From positions 1 to 64,000 of the forward strand of contig NZ_JABSSU010000004.1 of NCBI RefSeq assembly GCF_013213835.1: DNA of 64,000 nucleotides. The letters run 5' to 3'. The DNA is from Winogradskyella sp. Its GTDB lineage: Bacteria; Bacteroidota; Bacteroidia; Flavobacteriales; Flavobacteriaceae. Every line of letters starts with the position of its first letter. The first letter of the stretch is position 1. Shown here one piece after another: positions 1 through 8,024 of the stretch. The position numbers were made by a program, and so were the translations under genes. The notes beneath the pieces are model-generated. The model had not been told where the DNA came from. It did not search any database and worked only from the letters and a program-made list of their open reading frames with translations.

Positions 1-300
1 GTCTTTGAAATCAAGGACCAGATGTGGCGTGGTATTGGTGAGATTCCGCAAAGTGGTTATGGCGTAAAAGCCAAGTATGCACAGTTTGATGCTAATGCAA
101 AATTTGCCATCAACATTGAGGAAGCACCAGAACATCCTGAGTGTATTTCTGGCCAGATTATGAAAGGCATAAAAAAACCATTTGAGTGCCCACAATTTGG
201 TAAAAAATGCAAGCCATCATTTCCATTAGGCGCACCTATGGTAAGTAGCGAAGGCGCCTGTGCAGCCTACTATCATTTCTCAGGATTGGTAGAGGCATAA
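1..300 (+). CDS. hypD: Hydrogenase maturation protein HypD, C-terminal part (partial, 5' end outside window)
   Basis: The open frame enters from the left edge and ends at a TAA at 298-300, leaving about 99 residues. They match the end of HypD: a cysteine-rich segment (CISGQIMKGIKKP, then ECPQFGKKC) followed by the very conserved MVSSEGACAAYY near the C-terminus. In the family these cysteines include ligands of the [4Fe-4S] cluster. HypD works with HypC as scaffold for assembling the Fe(CN)2CO unit of [NiFe]-hydrogenases in the cytoplasm. hypE follows on the same strand, as in most hyp operons. GC content here is clearly higher than further right. Identification is firm although most of the protein is missing. 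Confidence 0.93.
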   Translation, partial: VFEIKDQMWRGIGEIPQSGYGVKAKYAQFDANAKFAINIEEAPEHPECISGQIMKGIKKPFECPQFGKKCKPSFPLGAPMVSSEGACAAYYHFSGLVEA

Positions 301-303
301 TTT

Positions 304-401
304 GTGCGTTCCCACACCAGTCGGTGTAGTCGGGCTTTCACTACTCGCTTTTAGACTAAAAAGTCTAATTAGCTCAAACAAACCGTTCAATCCCTAACGC
401 A
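304..401. repeat. Structured intergenic repeat-like element between hypD and hypE
   Basis: The gap between hypD and hypE begins with TGCGTT (305-310) and ends with AACGCA (396-401), which are inverted copies. Inside are CACACC/GGTGT, which can pair, a GGGCTTTCACTACTCGC segment, and a perfect hairpin TTAGACT-AAAA-AGTCTAA (352-369). This architecture resembles, from memory, small dispersed hairpin elements seen between genes in many Flavobacteriaceae. Only one copy was noticed in this window, so the repeat status is an inference. It could fold in the hyp mRNA and affect the hypD/hypE ratio. Confidence 0.5.
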
Positions 402-412
402 GAACAACAACA

Positions 413-1495
413 ATGACAGTAAAGAACCAAGATATAATGAAACCTAAAAACCTTAAAATGCAACTTAACTGTCCGATGCCTAAATTAGACTTTGACGTTA
501 TTACTTTAGGACACGGAAGCGGTGGTTCACTCACTAACAAACTATTGGATAGTGGTGTGTTCGACATTTTAAGCAATCCCATACTTAACGAAAGACACGA
601 TGGTGCCTTTCTTGAACTTAACGGAAAAACCGCATTTTCAACTGATAGTTTTTTGGTCTCACCTATCTTTTTCCCAGGTGGAAATATTGGCGAATTAGCC
701 GTCAATGGTACTGTGAATGATTTAGCAATGTGCGGTGCAATTCCTAAGTATCTTTCATTAAGTTTCATCATAGAAGAAGGACTTAAAATGACCGAATTCT
801 GGGAAGTTTTAGTAAGTATAAAACACGCCTGTGAGCAAGCAGGTGTGCAAGTCGTTACTGGCGATACTAAAGTGGTAGAAAAAGGCAAAGGCGATAAAAT
901 ATTTATCAATACCTCTGGCGTGGGAACTGTGCATCCTAAAGCTAATATTGGTGTCAATAACATCAAAGCAGGCGATAAAATCATCGTTAGCGGAAACATC
1001 GCCAGCCACGGTATGGCTATTATGTCAGTGCGTGAAGGTTTAGAATTTGAATCGCAAATAGAAAGCGATACCAATAACCTCAACCATAGCATTATTAACC
1101 TGATAGAAAACTTTGGTTCGGCTATTCACTTATTAACCGACCCTACGCGTGGTGGTGTAGCTACGGTTCTCAAGGAAATGGCGATTTCGGCCAACTTAGG
1201 CATCGATATTTTTCACAAAGATTTACCTATTGATGAACAAGTGGCAAGCGCTTGTGAGCTATTAGGCTTAGATCCATTATACGTAGCTAACGAAGGCCTA
1301 TTCTTGGCGGTTGTAGCCGAAGAACAAGCAGATGCTATCCTCACCGAATTACAAAAAGATACGAATGGTACCAATGCTAAAATCATAGGAACCGTAGTAG
1401 AAGACCATCCTAAACAAGTGATTATGGAAAGTGGTATTGGTGGTAAGCGTGTGATTAGTATGCTACCAGGTGAACAGTTACCAAGAATCTGCTAG
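413..1495 (+). CDS. hypE: Hydrogenase maturation carbamoyl dehydratase HypE
   Basis: 360 residues, about the normal HypE length. The N-terminal TLGHGSGG (residues 31-38) is the family glycine-rich start of the AIR-synthase-like fold, and TDPTRGGV in the middle fits the ATP-binding AIRS C-domain. The protein ends exactly in PRIC: in HypE the terminal cysteine receives the carbamoyl group from HypF and is dehydrated to thiocyanate, the source of the cyanide ligands of [NiFe]-hydrogenase. All key features are intact. ATGs at 437 and 458 are possible alternative starts, because the first 20 residues are not conserved. It lies 112 bp after hypD, across a hairpin element, and 3 bp before the NHL gene, so the three are probably co-transcribed. 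Confidence 0.95.
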   Translation: MTVKNQDIMKPKNLKMQLNCPMPKLDFDVITLGHGSGGSLTNKLLDSGVFDILSNPILNERHDGAFLELNGKTAFSTDSFLVSPIFFPGGNIGELAVNGTVNDLAMCGAIPKYLSLSFIIEEGLKMTEFWEVLVSIKHACEQAGVQVVTGDTKVVEKGKGDKIFINTSGVGTVHPKANIGVNNIKAGDKIIVSGNIASHGMAIMSVREGLEFESQIESDTNNLNHSIINLIENFGSAIHLLTDPTRGGVATVLKEMAISANLGIDIFHKDLPIDEQVASACELLGLDPLYVANEGLFLAVVAEEQADAILTELQKDTNGTNAKIIGTVVEDHPKQVIMESGIGGKRVISMLPGEQLPRIC

Positions 1496-1498
1496 TAT

Positions 1499-2593
1499 AT
1501 GGACTTCACTACATTAGGAAATAAAATTTCAGAACCTTATGTATTTAAAGGCTCTCAACGTAATCCGTTCTTAGCGCCACGTGGTGTGTTTGTGGCAAAG
1601 GATATGCTCTTTGTCTCTGACACAGGACGTAATCGTGTATTCATCTGGCATCAAATTCCTAACGATACACATCAAGAACCAGATGTTATTTTAGGTCAAG
1701 AAACCATTGATGATACAGGTAGAAATGCTAAAACTAATGTTTCACCAAGTACGTTGCAATATCCTTCTGGTGTGTGGTCTGATGGCTACAAACTCATCAT
1801 AGCCGATGCGTGGAATCATCGCGTACTCATTTGGCATACAATGCCTACCTCAAACGCACAACCTGCGGATGTGGTTTTAGGACAGCCAGATTTTGAATCA
1901 AATCAACCTAATGTACACGGTCAGTCGGCAGACCCAGATGCTAATACACTCAATTGGCCGTATGGCGTATATTCAGATGGTACACATCTCTGGATTGCTG
2001 ATACTGGTAACAGACGTGTACTCTTCTATAATAAGATTCCTGATTCCGCTTTCGCGAAAGCGGACAAAGTGATAGGTAAACCTAATTTCACCACACGCGA
2101 TTATGAACATACCGATCCTATCTGGCCATATTCCATAAAAATAAATGACAAGGGAAACCTCGTCATAGCAGACACCCAATTTTACCGAACGCTTATCTGG
2201 AAAAATAAAGATGACGCTTTCACTAAAAAGGCAGACATCATCATTGGGCAAGACAGTTTTGAGGCCAGCGGACAAAACCAATTTAGATTAGCACCCGAAG
2301 CCAATACAATGAATTGGACGTACGATGCCTGTTTTTATAAAGATGGTATTTTGGTAAATGACACAGGTAATAGTAGGGTTTTGGGTTTTGACAAACTACC
2401 TTTAAAAAACAACGCACCAGCTGACTGGCTCATTGGCCGACCAGATTTTAATACCAGTAGTGAATTTAGCGGCAACCTCACAGGTACTCAAAGTGCTATT
2501 TACTGGCCGTTTTCCATTACTACGTTTAAAGACCAACTTTTTTTAGCAGATACGGGTAATCATCGATTGGTGATTGGGAAATTTTTAGATTAA
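1499..2593 (+). CDS. NHL-repeat beta-propeller protein of the hyp cluster
   Basis: 364 residues, no signal peptide or membrane segment, so probably cytoplasmic. Five to six repeats follow one pattern: a segment such as LFVSDTGRNRVFIW, then a loop ending in ADVVLGQPDF or a variant (DVILGQ, DKVIGKPNF, DIIIGQDSF, DWLIGRPDF), as in NHL/six-bladed propellers. Function is unknown. Its start is 3 bp after the hypE stop, which argues for a role linked to hydrogenase maturation or hydrogenase itself. In the third blade the DNA holds a perfect 20-bp palindrome (2045-2064). The last 18 codons reappear, degenerate, at 6746-6853. GC content is high like hypE, suggesting shared origin. Confidence 0.8.
   Translation: MDFTTLGNKISEPYVFKGSQRNPFLAPRGVFVAKDMLFVSDTGRNRVFIWHQIPNDTHQEPDVILGQETIDDTGRNAKTNVSPSTLQYPSGVWSDGYKLIIADAWNHRVLIWHTMPTSNAQPADVVLGQPDFESNQPNVHGQSADPDANTLNWPYGVYSDGTHLWIADTGNRRVLFYNKIPDSAFAKADKVIGKPNFTTRDYEHTDPIWPYSIKINDKGNLVIADTQFYRTLIWKNKDDAFTKKADIIIGQDSFEASGQNQFRLAPEANTMNWTYDACFYKDGILVNDTGNSRVLGFDKLPLKNNAPADWLIGRPDFNTSSEFSGNLTGTQSAIYWPFSITTFKDQLFLADTGNHRLVIGKFLD
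2045..2064. repeat. 20-bp perfect palindrome inside the NHL gene
   Basis: TCCGCTTTCGCGAAAGCGGA is its own reverse complement. In frame it encodes SAFAKAD within the third propeller blade. From memory, palindromes with the core GCTTTCGCGAAAGC are strongly over-represented in several marine Flavobacteriaceae genomes. No second copy was noticed in this window, which would fit the hyp block having come from such a genome. Confidence 0.7.
2524..2577. repeat. Left copy of imperfect direct repeat (3' end of NHL gene)
   Basis: The segment starting TTTAAAGACCAACT and ending CATCGATTGGTGAT recurs at 6753-6806. In the protein both read FKDQLFLADTGNHRLV. Most differences are at third codon positions (CTT/CTC, TTT/TTC, ACG/ACT, GGT/GGA), so the two copies diverged while coding. 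The pair brackets the AT-rich block 2594-6740. Confidence 0.8.
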
Positions 2594-2742
2594 TACACGA
2601 CAAAGGTTGGTTTTTGCAGTATCAACTCACATAAAAAGTTCTCTATTTCACACGATTTACTTCGCAACTCATCATATTAATTTAATAGAGTTCTATTTCA
2701 TTCAGAAGTTTGTAGTATCAAATAATTGTAAACTTTTGAAAA

Positions 2743-4218
2743 ATGAAAAAAATAATATCGGCTTTTATGATTCTGGTATTTTCCCTGTCAATAACTGCAC
2801 AAGAGCATACTTCAGAAACCGTAAAAGACAAAGAAAAAACAGAAGCCTCATTTTTCTGGGGATTGTTTAAATCGAAAAGGTATCCTAAAGACAAAACTGT
2901 CGTTTTTGATTTTGAAGTAAGTAAAACAAGTGAGGAACTTAATTCAACGAAGGAAAACGAATATAAAGAAAAAAGTATTCTTGGTGGCGCAATAAAATGG
3001 ACTAAAAAGAAACCTAAAAAAGAGGTTATGTCTATTGACCCTAAAGCTATCCAGGAGATAGATACCACAATAGCACTTAAAGAACGCTTTGGATTTATTG
3101 CCAATGAAATTGGAGATTCGCGCATTGTGGCCTTAGGAGAACAGACGCATACACCAGATATTTCCTTTAAAGTAAGAGCCGATTTGATTGAATACTTGAT
3201 AGAATATCACGATTTTGATCTCATCCTTTTTGAGTCAGGGCTTTTTGATATTCAATTAGCGACAGAAAATATGCAAAAATCAAATTCCATTCAAGATTTA
3301 CAGAATGGGTTATATGGATTTTGGGGACAAATACCACAACATAAGCGTCTGTTTGAATACTTTCAAAGCAAGTTAGACAGTAAAGAAGGTATTGCTTTTG
3401 CAGGTTTTGACCATAAGGTGACTTCAAAACTGGTAGGCACCACAGACATCTATTCCAAGACTTTAAGTGCCTTATTACTTGACATTGATATCGATCCTAA
3501 TTCGACAGAATATAAAGAGTATATCGCAACTTGGCAAGCCATTGAAGAAAATAGAAAAAAAGGTGGCCTTAGTCAATTGGTGTTCCCAATGACCGAAACT
3601 GAGAAAAACCACTTTGCCAAATTGAGTGCTTATTTTCAACAAAAAGTGCTGGCAACTAACAACAAACTGTGGCAACATATTATCCGCGGTTATGACGAAG
3701 GCGTGATACTGTACAGCGATTTTTCTATGGAAAAAGCACAATCTGACCCAAGTTATATCTTAAAAATCAATAACAACAGAGATCGCTTGATGGCAGACAA
3801 TCTGAAATTTTTATTAGGTGAGGTCTATAAGGACAAGAAAATCATTTTGATTGGTGCTACGTATCACTTTTCGAAAAACGTAGATAAGGTAACCCCTAAC
3901 AATATTATGGGTGTTGATTTTTCTAAATCCTATACTGCTGGCGAATTAATTAGTACAGAATATGACGAAAAAATATTCACTATTGGGTTTACTGCCCCAG
4001 CGAGCTACACTTGTAACAATGATGTTTACAAAGGATCATTGGCGTGTTTACAAAAAAATAAAGGCTATGACATAGCCTATCATCCTTTGCACCAATGGAA
4101 TCTTGAAGAAGAAGATGAATCCAAACAGCAAATATTGAGATTATTTGTACCTCAAATGGCTACGAAGCATCCAAACTGGAATGAGGTTTTGGATGCAGTT
4201 GTATTAATAAATAAATAG
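2743..4218 (+). CDS. Erythromycin-esterase family protein, exported
   Basis: 491 residues with a signal peptide (MKKIISAFMILVFSLSITAQ) and so exported to the periplasm or beyond. After a charged linker of about 90 residues comes the erythromycin-esterase fold: GDSRIVALGEQTHTPDISFKVRADLIEYL with the E and H typical of the active site, then FDLILFESG, and later ILIGATYHFSKN. Known members of the Ere family hydrolyse macrolide lactones, but many distant members, including exported ones of Bacteroidetes, have unknown substrates. Resistance should therefore not be assumed. It is the first gene of the AT-rich block downstream of the NHL gene and ends 7 bp before the CPBP protease gene. Confidence 0.8.
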   Translation: MKKIISAFMILVFSLSITAQEHTSETVKDKEKTEASFFWGLFKSKRYPKDKTVVFDFEVSKTSEELNSTKENEYKEKSILGGAIKWTKKKPKKEVMSIDPKAIQEIDTTIALKERFGFIANEIGDSRIVALGEQTHTPDISFKVRADLIEYLIEYHDFDLILFESGLFDIQLATENMQKSNSIQDLQNGLYGFWGQIPQHKRLFEYFQSKLDSKEGIAFAGFDHKVTSKLVGTTDIYSKTLSALLLDIDIDPNSTEYKEYIATWQAIEENRKKGGLSQLVFPMTETEKNHFAKLSAYFQQKVLATNNKLWQHIIRGYDEGVILYSDFSMEKAQSDPSYILKINNNRDRLMADNLKFLLGEVYKDKKIILIGATYHFSKNVDKVTPNNIMGVDFSKSYTAGELISTEYDEKIFTIGFTAPASYTCNNDVYKGSLACLQKNKGYDIAYHPLHQWNLEEEDESKQQILRLFVPQMATKHPNWNEVLDAVVLINK

Positions 4219-4225
4219 AATTAAA

Positions 4226-5050
4226 ATGGAAAATAAATTTTTAAATCGAGTAAAACAAGGCACCAACAAATGGTGGCAATATATAGTAACATTAATTGCA
4301 ATACTTATAAGTTTTGTTATTGCAAATAAAGGAATAAGCTTAATTCAACCCCATTACAAAATCTTATTTCCTGATAACGATTTTGGAAAAAATTTAGGTC
4401 TTTCAATACTTATAACTGTAATTTTTGGTGTTGGGTTGATTACATTTATAATAGCATCAAAAAAGTTACACAAGCGTCCTTTTTTATCTTACATTAACCT
4501 AAATACTAAGTTTAATTGGACATCTTATTTCTTCGGTTTTTTAATATGGGGCGTTTTACTATTTGCGAGTGGGTTAATTATTGATTACGATCAGTTTCAG
4601 AATTTTTTAAATCAATTTGACCTTAGTCATTTCATCATTCTATTTCTGGTTGGTTTTATTTCTATTGGTATCCAATCGTTTTTTGAAGAAGTTATTTTTA
4701 GAGGGTACTTTTTACAAGGAATGAGTTTAAGATTAAAGAATATTACGATTTTAATCATTGTAAATTCTTTGCTCTTTGCTTTGTTACATTTTGGTTATGG
4801 TATTAGCAGTTTTATAAGTTCGTTTACTTTTGCAGTTGCCTTTGCTTTAATTACAATAAAACAACAACGCATAGAGTTTGTGTCTGGTGCTCATAATGCA
4901 AATAACCTCATATTATCTTTGTTTTTTATTGATTTAAATGAAGCTTTAAATGAAGAATTTAGTTGGTCATTAGATTGGGTAGATTTAGGCACTCATTTTA
5001 TTATTATTGCTATATTTATTGCTATTGCCTTTAAACTATTTAAAAAATAA
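4226..5050 (+). CDS. CPBP-family intramembrane glutamic protease
   Basis: 274 residues with about seven or eight hydrophobic segments. The family motif EExxxR is present at residues 154-159 (EEVIFR), followed by LLHFGYG (second conserved His) and GAHNANNLI (the third conserved motif). CPBP/Abi proteases act in the inner membrane and include relatives of CAAX prenyl endopeptidase Rce1. Bacterial targets are mostly unknown, and some members give bacteriocin self-immunity. It sits 7 bp after the esterase-like gene and 7 bp before the LytS-type kinase, so all four genes of the block look like one transcript. Codon use is very AT-rich. Confidence 0.85.
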   Translation: MENKFLNRVKQGTNKWWQYIVTLIAILISFVIANKGISLIQPHYKILFPDNDFGKNLGLSILITVIFGVGLITFIIASKKLHKRPFLSYINLNTKFNWTSYFFGFLIWGVLLFASGLIIDYDQFQNFLNQFDLSHFIILFLVGFISIGIQSFFEEVIFRGYFLQGMSLRLKNITILIIVNSLLFALLHFGYGISSFISSFTFAVAFALITIKQQRIEFVSGAHNANNLILSLFFIDLNEALNEEFSWSLDWVDLGTHFIIIAIFIAIAFKLFKK

Positions 5051-5057
5051 ATTTCTA

Positions 5058-6023
5058 ATGAAGAGAATCTTATACCACATCTTATTTTGGTTCGGTTTTA
5101 CTTTACTGTTTGCATATCAAAATTTTAATGCACCGTTAGAAGATTATTTAACTTGGTTTTGGATTCTCTTTATTTCTGCTACAACAGTATATATCAATTT
5201 ATACTATCTGTTACCCAAGTATTTCTTTAAGAAGAAGTACATTCTTTATTTTTCTTTACTATTAGTTTTAATAGTGGCCTTTGCACCACTCATAAAATTA
5301 GGCACTAAGACGGCAAATAAATTTCTTGAATACAATTTTTTTCAAGAAATAGTGAATCTTTTTTTCTTTGTGGTAATTACAAGTTCTCTTAAATTTTATC
5401 GTGAATTTCAAAGAAAGCAAGCACGCCTCATTAAAGTTGAAAATGAACAACTTAAAACAGAATTAAGACTACTTAAAGCACAAGTAAATCCACATTTTTT
5501 ATTCAATACACTAAGTAACCTTTATGGTTTAATCATTCAAAATAAAAACCAACAAGCGAGTGAAGTGACATTAAAACTATCTGATTTAATGCGTTACTTA
5601 TTAGATAGTAGCAAATCTGAAAGTGTAAAATTATCAGAGGAAATTCAGTTTATAGAAGATTATTTAGCACTCGAAAAGATTCGTTTATCTCAAAATGCAA
5701 ATATCAAACTCACTGTTTCGGGAATAGATTCTCAAGTACATATTGCACCTTTGCTTTTCATTCCTTTTGTTGAAAACGCATTTAAACATGGTTTACAAAG
5801 TCTGAGAAAAAATTGTTATGCACATTTTACCATTGCCAAACAAGGCAATGAGTTATTTTTTGAAGCCGAAAACTCTTTAGGAGAACACCTAAACCAAGTA
5901 CCAAGCGGAACAGGATTAGACAATATTAAAAAGCGTTTGGAGCTTATTTATCCTGAAAAACATTTGTTAGAAATTGAAGAAACAGACACTTTTTACAAAG
6001 CATTACTACAAATAACGCTATGA
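5058..6023 (+). CDS. LytS/YehU-type sensor histidine kinase
   Basis: The start is taken at the ATG at 5058, which gives 321 residues. The open frame extends further upstream, but only by overlapping the protease gene. Four hydrophobic segments occupy roughly the first 115 residues, with almost no extracytoplasmic domain. A coiled linker then leads to the His_kinase domain QVNPHFLFNTLSNLYGLI, with phospho-acceptor His about residue 146, and a GHKL ATPase part (FIPFVENAFKHG, GTGLDNIKKRL). This is the usual partner of LytTR regulators. The stop overlaps the regulator start by 4 bp (ATGA), so translation is probably coupled. The signal sensed is unknown. Confidence 0.9.
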   Translation: MKRILYHILFWFGFTLLFAYQNFNAPLEDYLTWFWILFISATTVYINLYYLLPKYFFKKKYILYFSLLLVLIVAFAPLIKLGTKTANKFLEYNFFQEIVNLFFFVVITSSLKFYREFQRKQARLIKVENEQLKTELRLLKAQVNPHFLFNTLSNLYGLIIQNKNQQASEVTLKLSDLMRYLLDSSKSESVKLSEEIQFIEDYLALEKIRLSQNANIKLTVSGIDSQVHIAPLLFIPFVENAFKHGLQSLRKNCYAHFTIAKQGNELFFEAENSLGEHLNQVPSGTGLDNIKKRLELIYPEKHLLEIEETDTFYKALLQITL

Positions 6024-6727
6024 AAACAAAATGCCTTATAGTTGATGACGAGCCTATTGCTCAGCAAATATTAGAACAACATATTGAAAAGGTTGAAACT
6101 TTAACCCTCATCGGCAAATGTAGTAATGCCATAGAAGCAATGAATGTGTTGCATCAAAATGAGGTAGATTTAATGTTCTTAGATATTAAAATGCCTTCTA
6201 TGACGGGATTAGAGTTGCTAAAATCACTTCAAAAACCACCAAAAGTTATATTAACCACAGCATTTTCAGAATTTGGAGTTGAAAGTTATGAATATGGTGT
6301 AACCGATTACTTATTAAAACCCATTTCCTTAGAGCGTTTCCTAAAAGCCGTGAATAAAGTTTTAATGCTTAAAGGAGAAAATGAGCAATTACAAAAAGAA
6401 GCTACACAAGAGAATGACTTTATCTTCTTTAAAGCTGATAAAAAGATTCATAAGTACTTCTTTAAAGATATTTTGTTTATTGAAGGTAGTGGTAATTATG
6501 TGAAAATACTTTCGAAAGGAAAGCGACCATTATTGGTATTAGATAAGTTAAGCGAACTTTTAGATAAATTACCAACCAAACAATTTTGCAGAGTTCATAA
6601 GAGCTACATCGTTAATATGCAAAAAATCACCCAAGTGCAAGGCAATAGAATTTTGTTTAAAGATAATATTGTACCTATATCGGCTACCTACAAACAAGAT
6701 TTTGAAAACCATTTAATGAATCCTTAA
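6020..6727 (+). CDS. LytTR-family response regulator
   Basis: 235 residues. The receiver domain (about 1-120) has the acidic pair DD (9-10), the phospho-acceptor Asp55 in LMFLDIKMP, Thr in TTAFSEF and Lys in LLKPIS. The LytTR DNA-binding domain (about 135-233) contains the typical FIEGSGNYVKI and FCRVHKSYIVN. Such regulators usually bind direct repeats with about 10-bp period. It is the last gene of the block; 19 bp after its stop begins the degenerate copy of the NHL gene end. Partner of the kinase just upstream. Confidence 0.92.
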   Translation: MKTKCLIVDDEPIAQQILEQHIEKVETLTLIGKCSNAIEAMNVLHQNEVDLMFLDIKMPSMTGLELLKSLQKPPKVILTTAFSEFGVESYEYGVTDYLLKPISLERFLKAVNKVLMLKGENEQLQKEATQENDFIFFKADKKIHKYFFKDILFIEGSGNYVKILSKGKRPLLVLDKLSELLDKLPTKQFCRVHKSYIVNMQKITQVQGNRILFKDNIVPISATYKQDFENHLMNP

Positions 6728-6745
6728 ATAATAACTGAAGCATAC

Positions 6746-6853
6746 CTTGCTTTAAACTTTAAAGACCAACTCTTCCTCGCAGATACTGGAAATCATCGAT
6801 TGGTGATGAGTAACTTAAAGAGTCAAAAACATCCAATAAACACCAATAATTAA
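6746..6853 (+). pseudogene. Remnant of a second NHL-gene 3' end
   Basis: Reading in frame from 6746 gives LNFKDQLFLADTGNHRLV, then a different tail of 15 residues up to a TAA at 6851-6853. It matches the last residues of the NHL protein (TFKDQLFLADTGNHRLV) with mostly synonymous DNA changes, and has no start or upstream part. It overlaps the 3' end of the convergent nickel-transporter-like gene. The simplest reading is that the original NHL gene ended here and was displaced when the segment to its left arrived. Duplication followed by decay is the alternative. Confidence 0.75.
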
Positions 6854-7501
6854 AGCAAAAAAGCCACCGGCAACGCGTATGGTATTTAAGAGAGCTTTAT
6901 TATTACTTGACGTTTTAGTTACCAATCCTAAAATATGTGTGTAAAGGGTCATTGCCATTAGGGTTCCAATAGCAAAACCACCAATGTATTGTACACTTTC
7001 AAATCGTGTTTCAAAACCTAAAGCAGGAAGCAGCAAGAGAAAATGTGCTACACCAGCTAATCCGTGTAAAACGCCTATGCTAAATGAAGATTTTTTTTCA
7101 TTATTACCATAATTAGACTTGTGTTTTGTATCACTGTGAATATGGTTGTGGGTATGCACATAGACTTCACCATCTGAGTGAATGTGAGGTCGAGAATGTA
7201 TTTTTTCTTTAAAGAATAATTTGTAAAGAGACCACAACCCAATACCTATTAATACCACGGCAACCAATTGTTCACTATAGCCAGAAATAGCTTCAACTGG
7301 AATAATATCTTTGAACATAAAGAATAGTAATCCAATAATTAGCATGCCCAATAAATGTCCTGCACCCCAAAAAAATCCGATGCGCCAAACTTTAAATTTA
7401 GATTCTATTGCTATAGGCGTAACTGCAGCTAAATGATCAGGACCAGATAACACATGTAATATAGATGCAATAATTCCTGCAATTAAAGGAAATGATAACA
7501 T
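6815..7501 (-). CDS. NicO/UreH-type nickel (cobalt) transporter-like membrane protein
   Basis: 228 residues with six hydrophobic segments. The first carries HVLSGPDHLAAVTPIAI, the signature seen in UreH/NicO-type nickel permeases (HxxxGPDHL), and a second conserved His lies in FGVLHGLAG-like VLHGLAGVAHF. Between helices is a His-rich loop (about residues 100-130, with HIHSDGEVYVHTHNHIHSD) suited to metal binding. Given the hyp genes nearby, import of Ni for a [NiFe]-hydrogenase is the likely role, although the family is sometimes annotated as sulfite exporter TauE-like. It is convergent with the hyp cluster, not in its operon. Its 3' end overlaps the NHL-gene remnant. Confidence 0.78.
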   Translation of the reverse strand: MLSFPLIAGIIASILHVLSGPDHLAAVTPIAIESKFKVWRIGFFWGAGHLLGMLIIGLLFFMFKDIIPVEAISGYSEQLVAVVLIGIGLWSLYKLFFKEKIHSRPHIHSDGEVYVHTHNHIHSDTKHKSNYGNNEKKSSFSIGVLHGLAGVAHFLLLLPALGFETRFESVQYIGGFAIGTLMAMTLYTHILGLVTKTSSNNKALLNTIRVAGGFFALIIGVYWMFLTL

Positions 7502-7591
7502 TGGATTATTTTTTTAATCAATTTAAGATAATTAAATTAAATTAAAACATAGTATCGGTTAAGATGCCAATTCAACGATAAATTAATACAT

Positions 7592-7629
7592 AAAAAGGCA
7601 AAAGAATCCAGAAGATTCCTTTGCCTTAA
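7592..7629 (-). terminator. Rho-independent terminator of the ssb-like gene
   Basis: Read on the minus strand, AAGGCAAAGGAATC, a 5-nt loop and GATTCTTTTGCCTT form a 14-bp stem with one mismatch, running into a T stretch. It lies 24 bp past the stop of the SSB gene. Confidence 0.8.
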
Positions 7630-7652
7630 TAGTTTTAGTATAAAATTAAATA

Positions 7653-7985
7653 CTATTTGCTCAGCATCAATAATTCGCTACAAACAATTTCTGTTATATA
7701 TCGTTTAAAACCGTCTTTATCTTCCCATGAGCGAGTGGTTAGTTTACCTTCTATGGCTACTTCTTTTCCTTTGTCTAGAAACTTCTCAGCAATCATTGCA
7801 GTTTTTCCCCAAGCAACGATATTGTGCCATTGTGTATCTACAACTTTTTCACCATTCGCATTTTTATAACTCTCATTAGTTGCAAGAGAAAATTTCGCAA
7901 GTGTTTTACCCGATTCTAGATTAATAATTTCTGGATCATTACCTAGGTTACCAATCAACTGTACTTTGTTTTTAAGTGCGTTCAT
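7653..7985 (-). CDS. Single-stranded DNA-binding protein, short form
   Basis: 110 residues forming one OB fold: MNALKNKVQLIGNLGNDPEI at the N-terminus, then FSLATNESY, TQWHNIVAWGKTA and KGKEVAIEGKLTTRSWEDKDG, all classic SSB segments. The acidic tail ending in DDDIPF, used by the main replication SSB to recruit partners, is absent: the protein stops at ELLMLSK. Short tail-less SSBs are common as second copies in Flavobacteriaceae, so this is probably an accessory paralogue. It is a single-gene unit with its own terminator. Confidence 0.9.
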   Translation of the reverse strand: MNALKNKVQLIGNLGNDPEIINLESGKTLAKFSLATNESYKNANGEKVVDTQWHNIVAWGKTAMIAEKFLDKGKEVAIEGKLTTRSWEDKDGFKRYITEIVCSELLMLSK

Positions 7986-8024
7986 AATTTCTAATTTTAA
8001 TTGTTAAACAGTTAATACTTTTAT

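Noticed and set aside
394-1092. Long minus-strand open frame over hypE
   Set aside because: It is antisense to a gene with complete HypE motifs; its translation has no family features.
2607-2870. 87-codon frame before and over the esterase-like gene start
   Set aside because: Overlaps the signal peptide region of the esterase-like gene in another frame and has no recognisable features.
2743-4218. Antibiotic resistance gene (macrolide esterase)
   Set aside because: Only the fold is shared with Ere enzymes; exported distant members have unknown substrates, so a resistance claim is not supported.
6020-6727. LytTR regulator as controller of the hyp genes
   Set aside because: The pair belongs to an inserted AT-rich block and no LytTR-type repeat was seen before the visible hyp genes.
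2594-6740. Block as an integrative element with integrase
   Set aside because: No integrase, transposase, tRNA target or inverted ends were seen; only the duplicated gene end supports an insertion.
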